Part shown: piece after piece, positions 1-10,189 of the stretch
How positions within the stretch are numbered: position 1 is the first letter of the stretch
Layout of the letters: the number at the start of each line of letters is the position of its first letter
Origin: Culex pipiens pallens
Taxonomy: Eukaryota; Arthropoda; Insecta; Diptera; Culicidae
DNA: 64,000 bases
Direction of reading: 5' to 3'
NCBI RefSeq assembly: GCF_016801865.2
Contig: NC_068937.1
Location: forward strand, 97,983,982 to 98,047,981
The notes under the pieces: model-generated
Told to the model about the DNA's origin: nothing
Database searches by the model: none
The model's input: only the letters and a program-made list of their open reading frames with translations
Program-made: the position numbers and the translations under genes

Positions 1-1137
1 TCCAGTAGATCCTCGATTCGCAACAATGGTCGATACAATCATAATCCGACAACCGTTAGTTCAACAGATCAACGAACTTAGTCCGATATCATTTCACTAT
101 TGATTGATCGAGACTCTACGGAAATTTTGACAAATCATAATGGTTTTTATGCTACTTGAATGAAAATCACCGATTCTGATAGAATTACTGAATTCACTGT
201 TACTAATTTTGTCCCTAAATAACTAAATGCAAAGTATAAAAAGTTGATATTTATAGTTAAAATCCTAAATTCTACAAAAACTAATTTTTTAAAAACCCGC
301 ATCCTAACCTGACACCCACATTAAGATAGGGAAAAATCACATATGTTTATTTTACAAATGTGATATTTCCACTATCGGAGAACCTCCTTGTCTCGATGAT
401 AGCTTACCGGCCATCGATTAAGCCCTGAGACTGCGCCAAAGTGGGTTCTCGCAGCATGAAGTGGTGTCCATGTGTAAAAATGGAAGCTTCAGCAATATAC
501 TGAACACTTCGATTTTAATTCCACATCGAATCAAATCATACTCTTTGCCAAACAAGCATCAAACCTATGACACTCATTATGACAAAGCCCAGGGAAATCC
601 AGAATAGCATTTGAGGTCATAATTGCGTAAAAATGTACATCTCGGGAGAAATTCCAGGACTGTTTACATCAAAAGGAAAACGTTTTCCAAGTTTGTGGAT
701 TTCAGGGGTCATTGTTTTGCTCCTGAATTTCTTATGAAACATTAAAATTTGTAGCCGGTTGATAAATTGACTAAGAAATCAAAGCTTGAGATGATAAATA
801 AACAAAAACAAAGACTGTAAGGCGGAGAAAGTTGCTCTTGTGCGCAATGTCTTGCCCCGAGCAAAAGACAGTAATTCAAAATTGCTGCGCTGATCAAAAT
901 GTAGCAATCAATCCAAGTCAATTTTTCATAGAAGTTATAAAAGAAACACTTCAAGCTAAGAAACATTTGAAAATTAATTTTAGGAGGTGTAATTGAACTT
1001 CAAATTACTGATATATCAACATTAGATACCCGGTCGAATTACATTTCGTTACTCTATTTGTTTGGAAATTTTGTCCCAATGTTCGAAAACAGAATAAAAT
1101 GTCAAAAATGACGTCAAAATTATCAAAACAAAACTGT
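1..1137. other. AT-rich stretch, no convincing gene
   Basis: No coding region of useful length and no clear transposon ends are visible here. The only point of note is a short candidate minus-strand exon at 408-497, listed separately. The rest is AT-rich with many short homopolymers, as in mosquito introns and intergenic DNA. Confidence 0.5.
408..497 (-). CDS. Possible short internal exon, product unknown
   Basis: On the minus strand an open frame reads ...THGHHFMLREPTLAQSQGLI and ends at a reasonable splice donor, CCG followed by GTAAGC, with the exon edge at 408. The residue mix looks protein-like. The upstream acceptor, about 497, is weak because it lacks a clear pyrimidine tract, and no partner exon is visible in the window. 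It may be one exon of a gene lying mostly to the left, or chance. Confidence 0.2.
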
Positions 1138-1161
1138 CAGAGCCACCCTAGCTCTCCCTAA

Positions 1162-1237
1162 TTCGTTCGTTCGTTCGTTTGTTCGGCTTCGGCCCGACAG
1201 CTATGCACCGTAACCATCATCATCATCATCATCATCG
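1162..1237. repeat. TTCG and CAT microsatellites
   Basis: A TTCG tetranucleotide run at about 1162-1185 is followed by a CAT trinucleotide run at about 1214-1237. Read on the plus strand the second would encode histidines, but no supporting gene structure is seen. The CAT run more likely belongs to non-coding DNA beside the GC-rich block to the right. Confidence 0.7.
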
Positions 1238-1403
1238 ACATCATTCAGCTGTTTATATCTCTATGCCTTCATCTTCTTTGCGACCTATCGCGGGCCCGAG
1301 CGGCACCAACCGCGACATATCAGCCAACCCACAGAGCGCGAGAACTGTCAAAATCTGTGAATGCACGTAAGGATTACACTGCTCAGTGCGCGCTTGGACT
1401 TAC

Positions 1404-2190
1404 CATTGATTTGTTTTGAAGGCGGATTCACCGGCGGCGAAGTTTTGCGGGTCGATTCTCCGGGGAACTTCCGGGGAAGAGCTGCTGCTGCTGGTTGTGC
1501 TGGTGCGATGGAAAATTCCTTCTGCGTGTGCTGTATCTGTATATCTGTGGCCCCTCTGTCACAGACACATTCACCCCGACACACTCTTTTGTCGTCGCGG
1601 CGGAACTTCTCCTCTGGTGGCCACTTCTAAATGGCCGCGAACCTTTCTTCACAGAACGCACTAGATTGCTCCGGTGGACGGCCCCCGGGTCAGGACACAC
1701 ACACTCACGGAATCGGTCAAAGACGCGCGCGCCGTTTGGCAACCGGAAACTCTACACCACCACGTCCCCCTGTTTGCTGGACGGAACTTGACCCCGACGC
1801 TAAAGCTGGTCTCACACTGGTACTCGGGTAACACTCCGCGCGCGCTCGTTTCAACACGGATCCAGAAAGGCTAAACTTAACGGGAAGCTTGAACAGCAGA
1901 AGCAGCAGCGTCCGGACCAACCGAAAGGAAGTCAACCTCTTTTTTTCGCATTCGTCGAACAAGACTTGAGCCAAAAGACTTGAAACTTATTTTACAACAC
2001 AGACACGACACGGGCCTGGGCCAACACAAATGAACTGCTGCCAAGTCCGCGAGGAGGGAGAGATCGCTTCTGCTACGGGTGGGCAGTGCTGCCAGTAATC
2101 GGTTGCGCGGCTGTCACAAACACCCCGCTCTGCCATTTTGACAGTGTTTGTGTGCGCAGCGGAGCGCGAACCAGTGCTACCAATACACTG
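1404..2190 (-). other. Putative 5' untranslated first exon, minus strand
   Basis: This block is much richer in GC and CpG than its surroundings. On the minus strand it ends at an excellent splice donor, ATCAATG followed by GTAAGT (exon edge 1404). Near its start it has an arthropod-type initiator, TCAGTG, at about 2190. Short upstream ORFs are present; one starts in a good context, AAAATGG, near 2120 and runs 49 codons (MAERGVCDSRATDYW...). This is the usual look of a long dipteran 5' leader, with the coding exons lying to the left beyond the window. No product can be named. The start site is inferred from sequence only. Confidence 0.4.
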
Positions 2191-2659
2191 ACAGGTGCGG
2201 TTTCAGTGCTTGAAACATAAAAACAGAAAGCAGCCAAAGGCCACCACCAGGCAACACTGCGAGTCATCAGAGCGGTTCTTCGGAAAATCCATTCGTTTCG
2301 ATGTGAGACGGCTGGTTGACGCATATTCGCGCGCACAGTGGGAATTGCCGACACATGTTTGAGTTGAAATGTGCAATACTTTTTGAAAGTTGAAGAAAAA
2401 TCGTCGCCGTCGTGCTATCTTGACGAAATTTTGAACAAATTTACCTAAAAAGTAAAGTCTCAAGAAAGCACAACGACAACAGACGTGTCACAAGATAGCA
2501 TACAAGCGACGTTATTTTGAGTCATTTGTCCAATTCTAGGTGAAAAGTGACAATTCTTAAGCAACACGATAAAAGGACGGATAAGCATTTTGACAGCTGG
2601 AACTATTTTGCAAGTCGCGACACAAGAGGTGAATTTTTTAACAAAACTCATACATGTTA

Positions 2660-2940
2660 AACAGCTGGCCTTCCCGGAACGGAACGGAATCGACGTAACA
2701 CCTTATAATGTGGCCCTCTTAAACCTTGCGGTTTCGTCAACGGATCCGCAGGCGTGTATCGTTCTTTTTGCAACAAGACTCCGCTTCCCGGGTCTCCTAA
2801 GTGTGAAGGTATGGCACGGGGAGAGGGCACCGAATACCTATATTAACACTTAGAATTTTTTGCGTCCGCCTCGGGATTCGAACCGGCGACCTCTAGTTTG
2901 TGAGTCCAGTGCGCGGTCCGATTGATCCACACAGGCAGAC
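2660..2940 (-). mobile_element. tRNA-derived SINE (minus orientation)
   Basis: The right end, read on the minus strand, is tRNA-like. It has an A-box-like GTGTGGATCAATCGG, an anticodon stem-loop near 2903, and a perfect B box GGTTCGAATCC. The flanking body matches a second copy at about 24480-24701, including the stretch around CTCCTAAGTG. The clover leaf is imperfect and continuous with a non-tRNA body, so this is a SINE and not a functional tRNA gene. The 3' limit (left side) is approximate. Confidence 0.75.
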
Positions 2941-3429
2941 TTGAATATGGATGATCAATTATCAATAAAAGCAACGTTTTTCATCGTTTGTTATCAATAG
3001 AACATCTTCTTTTGGTTTTATATTAAAATGGGAATTGAAAAATGATGCTCAACATTCAAATGCGTTGTTCTCAAATCGATTGATTCTCGATTTTACTATT
3101 TACGCAAAAACCACTTTATCCAAAATTCCATAACTCCTGAACAGGTAACGCATTTTTAGCTCGCTTCGTTTGAACTTTTTGAGAAAAGAACTATAACAAA
3201 AAACTTTTTTGGTACTTAAAAAATTCACTAAAACTAAAAAAATATTTTTAAATAAACTCAAACATGTTAAATGGATTATAAACGCTGAGGAATGCATTTC
3301 AAATTGTTTTCAACTGTGTATTTAATGCAATTTGGAGGTTTTTCTGAAAAAAAAATTTGCCCCCTAATTTTTTAAGCCGTTTTTGAAGGGAGGAGATAAA
3401 ACAAATATTTCTAAGTTAGTGCAGCCATG

Positions 3430-4033
3430 TTTTTTTCAAATGTTTTAAGAGGCAGTATTTTGGATTCCGAATATGACAAAATTGAGACCAAAAAGTGCCG
3501 TCTTCTTGGCCTACAGGGCAAAAACTAACGTTGTAAAATGTTTGTTCTAGAAAAATCGTAAAACTATGAGAAAAACTGCGATTGGCCAAAAAGTTAATAC
3601 CGTAGGCTTATAGTCCATGAAATTCCCTAACTTTTGACCTATGGGAGTATGGGTATTGGAGGCTGTTGCCAAAAGTTATTAAGATTTAAAAAAAATCCAT
3701 TTTTAACAGTAATTTGCAAAAGCTATGAGAAAAAGTCAAACCAATCCTGGATGTCTATAGCACATTTTGAAGGGCTTCAAAAAACCTTTCGAATGCATCT
3801 AAGAGAGTTGGAATTGATGAAGTTTTACGGAAATGCGAACAATTTTAAGATTTTTCATGTTTTTTGGACCTCAAACTTCAATGCCCGTTTTACCCCATTT
3901 CCCTTTGTCGTAGAGGGCTCATATTTGACATGAGTTCATCTCATGTATAGACAAACAAACGCTGAAAGTTTCATCCAAATCGGAGCACCTCGATACGACC
4001 TGTTTCACATCGGTGAAAAACTCGCTCTTAAGC
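3430..4033 (+). repeat. Dispersed repeat, copy 1
   Basis: About 600 bp shares long stretches with 30290-30811 in the same orientation, for example around GGCCTACAGGGCAAAA and the 3' segment ending TGAAAAACTCGCTCTTAA. Neither copy has a coding region or clear terminal inverted repeats. It may be a fragment of a larger element of unknown class. Confidence 0.65.
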
Positions 4034-4075
4034 AACGCGGTGAGCTAAAATTGGTCCAGGAATTTCGGAGATATA

Positions 4076-4288
4076 AGGGCTTTTGTTAATTTGATTTGGT
4101 TAACCGCGGTGGATTTTCTTGAAATAATTCGAACTGTCAAAAATCCACCAAAACATCTACCACATTGATCACACAAAAAACTGTGGTAGAAAAATATCCA
4201 CCGGTAGATCCTTTGGTGGATTTTTGACAGTTCGAAATATTTCAAGAAAATCCACCGCGGTTAACCAAATCAAATTAACAAAAGCCCT
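4076..4288. mobile_element. MITE with long inverted repeats
   Basis: A 213 bp element with inverted arms of about 78 bp, starting AGGGCTTTTGTTAATTTG and ending with its complement. It is flanked by ATA on both sides (4073-4075 and 4289-4291), a likely 3 bp target duplication. The arms carry a TTAACCGCGGTGGATTTTC block. It has no coding capacity. The 3 bp duplication suggests a PIF/Harbinger-type mobiliser, but this is inference. Confidence 0.8.
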
Positions 4289-4321
4289 ATAATGTTTTGA
4301 AGAAATTGTTGTTTACGTAAA

Positions 4322-4560
4322 TTGTTTACAAAACGCAATTTTTTGTACCATCTTTTCCAAACAATATTGTACGATCAGTACCTAGCTGGACTCGGTCACT
4401 GGAAACGACCGGCGACACAGTGACCGACGAAATAGGCGGCGGGCCAGATGCGGGCATAAAAATGTCAAAATCTCTTCCCCCCTCACTTCGTCTCACCATC
4501 CAGCTGCAACTTTGTTGACAAACAAACGGAGCACGCGGTCGCATGATGGCGGCATCGAGC
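4322..4560. other. GC-rich unique block
   Basis: A GC-rich island between repeats with a minus-strand open frame of 72 codons that matches nothing I know and has no supporting splice sites. It contains the small motif ATGATGGCGGCATCGAG. It may be a remnant exon or a promoter fragment. Confidence 0.25.
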
Positions 4561-4854
4561 CAGAATTAGGGGTGATCATGTGATTAAAAATGAAGTTTTT
4601 TCAAGAAAAATAATATTTTTCCGACCAAATAAAAAAATTGCGAGCATGTTCAAACAATTATTCCTGATGTCAGAGAAGTGATAAAAAAGCAAAATTTTAA
4701 TCCATAATTTTTCTATAAATTGATTTTTTTTTCACTCCAACTGGGAACCCCTAGGTTATCCACGACCGTTTCCAATGACCGTGAGAAGATGCCAGAAAAT
4801 CCAGCTACGAGCTAAATCCACAATAGAGTATGAGTGTAATTATTTTGGCCTAGC

Positions 4855-5200
4855 GAAACCAAATGGGTCCTAAAATTAAGCTTAGATTTGTGATATTATT
4901 GTTCACAACGATAAAGCTTATTTTTCTGTGTACAATGACCTTTTGAATGTCCTCAAAGGATTTAAAATGGATTTTTAATTATTTTTTTAAAAATCTAACT
5001 TCACGGCCCTTCTTGACAGAAAAGGTCCTACTTGACAGCTCGTTCCAAGGGGACCATAGTTGATCCATCGAAAAAATGTTGTCTTGTCAATATTTTTTTT
5101 GCATTAAAATGAAAAAAAGTGATCAGAAATGGTTTTTAATCGTGTTTTTTACCGTTGTACATAAAAATTTACCTAGGGCTTTAGTACCCAATTGCTATAC
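4855..5200 (+). repeat. Dispersed repeat, copy 1 (inverted partner at 45.5 kb)
   Basis: About 340 bp is repeated in inverted orientation at 45545-45900. Shared blocks include the stretch around CTTATTTTTCTGTGTACAATG, the CTTGACAGCTCGTTCCAAGG segment and the region around GACAAGACAACATTTTTTCG (complement). A short open frame starting at 5076 is repeat-derived and should not be treated as a gene. Confidence 0.7.
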
Positions 5201-5212
5201 AACCCACAGATC

Positions 5213-5475
5213 ACTCAAACCACTGTGTACACCTAGTTCCCTTCCACCCCGGGATTCAAACTGATGACCTTTGGATTGCGAGTCCAACTGCCGACCAGCA
5301 TGACAACCTGGTCACCTGGAGTGACCTAACGACCTGACTTGACATTAAGGCCGGGACTGACCTTTACTTTCCCGTCCAACGGAAGGGCGTAATCAAGCAT
5401 CAGTAATCAAGCGTCAGCAAAGGCATAAATGACGCATGAGCTTAGTAAAATAATTAAAAGAATTATAAAAAATAA
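5213..5475 (-). mobile_element. tRNA-derived SINE, second type
   Basis: On the minus strand the stretch 5238-5300 is tRNA-like: a 5 bp anticodon stem TTGGA/TCCAA around the loop CTCGCAA, then a B-box-like AGTTTGAATCC. The other end has a module around AAAGGCATAAATGACGCATG and an AATAAA-type simple tail. That module recurs at 6380-6440, marking a second, tail-only fragment. The arms do not form a complete tRNA, so this is a SINE. Confidence 0.6.
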
Positions 5476-6617
5476 AAAATAAAATACGTGTCTTCTACAC
5501 CCAAAATTGTAAATGTAAAAATGTCAAACAGAAATGTAAAATGTCTACAGAACGGCAGCAAAAACTTTTTTCAACGAATACTGTCAAAAACAATTGTTTA
5601 CACATGCTTTATTGTTATTTTTGAATAAAAAGCTAAGACAATAATGCATGAAATGCTTGAATTTTGACTTCATTTCATCTTGATGGTTTTAATGGAATTT
5701 TGTTTTTGCAAAAATCTCTATTGATTTATTTTACTTTTAGACATTATTTTCGCTAAGATCAAAAACTCGAGCAAAACAATGTCAATGGGCCAATATGAAT
5801 GTTTAAACAAATAAATAACATTATTCGTTATTTTTTTTATTTTTTTTTTATTTTTTTTTTATTACACATCACATTTCCTTTCTCTTATCTGGCACCACTG
5901 CACTCATTCTGCAAACGCACACCACAACAGCATAACATGTTTCGCGGTCGCCTCACACAACATAACATCGCGTATGTGTGTATGTGTGCTTATATTTTTA
6001 TGCTATTTTACCGCTTTGCCGATGCTTGCTTATTCGGCAAGCTGGTTCTTTTTGTTGTTGTTTCGTGTGTGAAACCATCATCAGAATCATCATCATTGAA
6101 GTGGCTTAAACTTTGCTTCAATGGTTTCTGTTTAACGAATGTACCTTTGTTCGGTTCGCGCAACATTATAGCTGCTGTCAAATCCCTAAAGAAGGGGTTT
6201 TTGACGTTTCTCGCATTTGCCTTCGCTTCGCTTTTCGTCCGTCGCGCTCGGCACTGGCAATGTTGTTTTATGTTGGTTTTATGTTGTTTATGCGGTTGGA
6301 GCGAAGTGTTTCAATGCCATCGCGCATAAATTTTGCTCGTTTCGCGAATCTATCAGAGAGCAAGTTTTTTCCTGGGGGTCATTTCACGCGTCAGTAAAGG
6401 CATAAATGGCGCAAGGGCTTAATAAAATAATTAGTAATAATAAATAAATTAATTAAAAAATGAATAGACAGACGATTAAAAAAAAATATAAAATTTGTGC
6501 ACAGGAGCAAGGACTTTCAAAAAACATATTTTTTAAATTTCGATTTTTTTTAAACATTTTTCAAGGGATCAAAAAAGTATCTTTTTCGTGAATCTTTAGG
6601 ATGGCGCAAAATCTGAT
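5476..6617. other. AT-rich and low-complexity DNA, SINE-tail fragment
   Basis: Contains T-rich tracts, a moderately CpG-bearing block (about 5930-6360), and a SINE-tail fragment at 6380-6440 that matches the tail module near 5410. A 176-codon open frame crosses the block but is rich in F, L and C from T-rich sequence and has no domain. I see no real gene. Confidence 0.5.
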
Positions 6618-6690
6618 ATAGTCCAGACTCGATAATCCAAGGTCCTCGCAAAAAGTTCACTTCGTATAATGAAATCTTCATATACTCCCA
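6618..6690. repeat. Fragment of a CAGTCCAGACTCGATTATCC-type MITE
   Basis: The segment AGTCCAGACTCGATAATCC, followed by a near copy of the next 40 bases, matches the left end of the complete element at 26092-26459. Only one end is present, so this is a truncated relative. Confidence 0.5.
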
Positions 6691-6720
6691 TCACGGAAAA
6701 AAAGTAGTTTATGCGACAAG

Positions 6721-6821
6721 TTGCAAAAAGAAGATGTTTTCAGCACGAGTCGGACATTTATCCAATGAGGTTTACCGAATTGGATAAACACGACGAGTGC
6801 TGCAAAAATCATGTTTTGCAA
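6721..6821. mobile_element. Small palindromic MITE
   Basis: An inverted repeat of about 45 bp arms around a short loop. The left arm starts TTGCAAAAAGAAGATG and the right arm ends ATCATGTTTTGCAA. The arms share CAGCAC(G/T)..., GAGT and ATTTATCCAAT blocks with a few mismatches. No coding capacity. Target duplications are not obvious. Confidence 0.6.
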
Positions 6822-7050
6822 CGAGTTGCTTACAACATTTTCTGCAATTCCGAAAAACGCTTTTTGAATGGAATTTAATGCCATATGTTAATGTGTTAAG
6901 TAAACTCACCGTTCAATTAAAAAAATATTGAAAAATGAGAAATACATTCAAATTGGTTCAAATTGAGGAAGTTTGTGACATATCGGAAAAAAAAATAGAT
7001 TTCAAGTGCAGATCAGGAACGCACAAAATATAAAAGAAAAAAAAACTAGA

Positions 7051-8099
7051 TAGGGATTTCCGGGAAACGGGAAATTTTCAACCAATTTCCCGGGAAATCC
7101 CGGAAATTCCCTAGAAATTTTAAATTTATGACAATTGTTCTGATCTTGGTTCTTATCAATATTTTGCAACAGCGATTACATGAAAATACATAATTTCAAA
7201 TCGTACAATTGATCAAAAATTGATCTCAGGTATCTTTATTGAAATGTATTTAAAAGTGCAAAGTGTATGGACAATGAGTAAAGTGAATCCATACTCCACA
7301 ATCATAAAATTTCTTTTAAACTTGACACATCACATTTTAAATTTAAAAAAAAAATCATTCAGAAATTATGTTTTTCATGACAAATTTCTTTTTCTAGAAC
7401 AATTCATACTGGTTTCAGCTCATACACAAAACAGTAAAGCTTTTTGTGTTTCCTTGAAAATCTAATTTCTCTTGTTATTCTATTTGAAACAACTCAATGT
7501 TTTCAAATATTTGCTGCAAGTTTTTAAAATATGTTTGCTTTCTTTAGGCACCTTTAAAAAAAATCGATGTATGTAGTTTTTCGATGATTTTTATAGTGAT
7601 TTTATTTTGACACACAGCTTAATAAATGAATTCTCAAAGCACAAACATTCATTGAAACCAATTCAATTTTGATTCAATTTGATCATGGGAAACAAAAACG
7701 TTAAAAAAACTCAATTTTGCTTTGGCAGGAAGGGGTTAGATATCTTTTTTAATGAAATAATATCAATTTTTCTATAAAAGCTTACTTAAATGTAACAATT
7801 TATTTTCATTAAACAAAATCTATCTTCAATTTTGAATGTTTCAGAAATAACATGACATGAAATTTTCTTTCCATCTGATTAATTCAATATCAACAGTAAA
7901 TTGAATTGATTGAAATTCTTTTAAAATCTTTCATATTTTTTCTGCAAATTTTCAAAAATTGGTTCAAAAGAGTAAAGAAAATGTATAATCCCGCTTTAAT
8001 TTCGGGAGTTTCCCGAGAAATTCACAAATTTCCAGGGTAACGGGAATTTTTTTTTTCGGGAAATCCCGGGAATTCCCGGGTTGGGAAATTGAACGCTCT
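7051..8099 (-). mobile_element. CCCGGG-ended non-coding element, type 1
   Basis: About 1.05 kb of AT-rich DNA is bounded on both sides by runs of CCCGGGAATT-type palindromes, with a right end GAACGCTCT. The core matches 41246-42414 in inverted orientation, for example the stretch around ATTTCAAATCGTACAAT. The left terminus is shortened compared with that copy. No open frame of any size is conserved. It behaves as a non-autonomous DNA element; the mobilising family is unknown. Confidence 0.7.
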
Positions 8100-8108
8100 A
8101 GATACATA

Positions 8109-9578
8109 CAGTATGTAAAAAAAGTATTTACATCCCTTGGACACTATGCACAATTTGTGATGAAACATGTAAACAATTTAAAGTTTGACAGAAACCTAGT
8201 ACTACGTTTTTTTCAGAAACTCATGCCGAACATTTTGCTATAAAAAGCTCATGAAAAGATGATTTCTATAAAAAGTTATATAACAAATACTATTACAGAA
8301 ATAAAAAAAGGTGCAAAAAAAGTTTGTACACCTTTCGAAAAATTAACATAAATAATGTTATTTGTTGACAAATCACCATAAATCCAGTCTCCCAACTCCA
8401 AATAGGCATCCTTGACTGATTAAAAACATAATTTGGATTGAATATAAAGTTTACTAATTACTTAGTATGAAATTTATATAATTCTGGAAATTCTATATAA
8501 AACTTATCTAAACTTAATTTTGCAAACGTTCAATTTAACTAAATGTCAATATATTACCATAGAATTGCTAAATAAACATTTTGGAGTGGGTATAACACCG
8601 TTTGGGGGTCTAGTATCGCTAGAATAGATTTTTCATTGGAATTTCGTACCAACCCGGAATTACGTAGTCGGTAAATCCGCCGGCATCCGAACCGGTCCAC
8701 GATTCACAAGTCAACCTATGTAGCACCAGAAAGGGCATAATATTTCCGATCTTTTGATACCCATACATCTAGGTTTTCTTTTAAACCCACGTTTTTAAAT
8801 ACCTAGGTAACCTTTTTATTTTATTTTTTGTATGTAATTTTGTAATTTTTGATCTCGTGGATCAAACTTACTTTTTGCTCAGGTATTTAAAAACGTGGGT
8901 TTTATAGAAAACCTAGATGTATGGGTATCAAAAGATCGGAAATTTTATGCCCTTTCCGATGCCACATAGGTTGACTTGTGAATTGTGGACCGGTTCGGAT
9001 GCCGGCGGATTTTCCGACGACGTAATTCCGGGTTGGTACGAAATTCCAACGAAAAATTTATTCTATCGATACAAAGACCCCAAAACGGTGTTATACCCAC
9101 TCCAAAATGTTTATTTAGCAATTCTATGGTAATATATTGACATTTAGTTAAATTAAAAGTTTTCAAAATTAAGTTTAGATAAGTTTTATATAGAATTTCC
9201 AGAGTTATATAAACTGTTGTACTAAGTAGTTAGTAAACTTTATATTCAATCCAAATTATTTTTTTAATCAGTCAAGGATGCCTATTTGGAGTTCGTAGAC
9301 TGGATTTATGGTGATTTGTCAACAAATAACTTTATTTGTGTTAATTTTTTGAAAGGTGTACAAACTTTTTTTGCACCTTTTTTGATTTTTGTAATAGTAT
9401 TTGTTATATAACTTTTTATAGAAATCATCTTTTCATGAGCATTTTGTAGCAAAATGTTTGGCATGAGTTTCTGAACAAAACGTAGTACTAGGTTTCTGTC
9501 AAACTTTAAATTGTTTACATGTTTTATCACAATATGTGCATAGTGCCCAAGGGGTGTAAATACTTTTTTTACATACTG
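8109..9578. mobile_element. 1.47 kb foldback element with mariner-like ends
   Basis: Two arms of about 700 bp are near-perfect inverted copies around a roughly 75 bp spacer (about 8804-8880). The ends are CAGTATGTAAAAAAAGTATT and its complement, flanked by TA (8107-8108 and 9579-9580), as expected for Tc1/mariner-type insertion. Each arm carries a GC-rich island near 8640-8720 and 8970-9050 that differs in composition from the AT-rich remainder. A second, rearranged copy lies at 23166-24037. No transposase is present. Confidence 0.85.
8917..9132 (+). other. Open frame in a foldback arm, shared by two copies
   Basis: A 71-codon frame reads MYGYQKIGNFMPF..., then LTCELWTGSDAGGFSDDVIP and GWYEIPTKNLFYRYK. 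The copy at 23732 keeps almost the same residues to FYRYK and then shifts frame by one base. The conserved core corresponds to the GC-rich island. It could be a captured fragment of a host gene or only conserved DNA. No domain is recognised, and the frame is too short and too embedded in a hairpin to call a gene. Confidence 0.3.
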
Positions 9579-10030
9579 TATCAAGATGCAGAGTTTAAAT
9601 TATTTGCACATCACTTTTTTTATGCACAGCCCCAATGATCGAAAAAAATGGCAGAAGGAATCGATGGACAAAGTTTTATCAAAATCAAAAAATATAATGA
9701 GAAGTTGATTTACGGAAACGTAGAACATTGCTCTACATTTGAAAGACTAGTTTTGCGGTAAATAATTTGCAAAATAATACTTTAAATTTTATGGATGCAA
9801 TATTTTGTAAATTTCATATATCAATTTAATTCTTTGAATTACGAAAAAAAATCACAATTCTAATGAAAAATACGTTTTAATTTAAAAATTTCTAATCACT
9901 TTTATACGTTCACAGCAATACACTGCGAGAATAAAGCATTCCATTCAACACATCTATTTGCTATCTACAGCTTCTGTTTAATACCACTCAAATCATTCGG
10001 AAATGTAACACCACGTGTGGCTTCCTGCAG
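9579..10030. other. AT-rich spacer
   Basis: Only AT-rich sequence is seen, ending in a splice-acceptor-like stretch immediately left of 10031. Confidence 0.4.
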
Positions 10031-10189
10031 GTCGAAGACTGCGGTTTCGACAGCAGCTCCCTACCCACTCCGACTCCGATTCACACGAACGCCGGCCTGC
10101 ACCACATTCACTCCAAAGACGAAGGACATTGGTCGTGTCAATCAATCTCTATATTATGGGTAGCGGGTTTCATACTGGTTCAAGTGTAG
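10031..10189 (+). CDS. Candidate terminal coding exon, C-terminal hydrophobic tail
   Basis: After an acceptor-like GTGGCTTCCTGCAG the plus strand opens for 52 codons and then stops at TAG (10187-10189). The reading begins VEDCGFDSSSLPTPTPIHTN, continues through AGLHHIHSKDEGHWSCQ, and ends in the hydrophobic tail ISILWVAGFILVQV. The GC content rises sharply here. A short hydrophobic C-terminus after a small polar stretch suggests a GPI-anchor signal or a single membrane segment of a surface protein, but no family is assigned. The upstream exons are not found in this window. The other two frames are also partly open, so the call is tentative. Confidence 0.4.
   Translation, partial: VEDCGFDSSSLPTPTPIHTNAGLHHIHSKDEGHWSCQSISILWVAGFILVQV

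Noticed and set aside
1179..1370. Histidine-rich short protein
   Set aside because: The histidines come from a CAT microsatellite and no coding signals support the frame.
2851..2940. Possible tRNA gene on the minus strand
   Set aside because: Clover leaf has mismatches and is fused to a SINE body, so it is tRNA-derived and not a functional tRNA gene. The same holds for 24640-24701 and 29135-29205.
5799..6329. 176-codon open frame on the plus strand
   Set aside because: It arises from T-rich DNA, is dominated by F, L and C, and has no domain or splice support.
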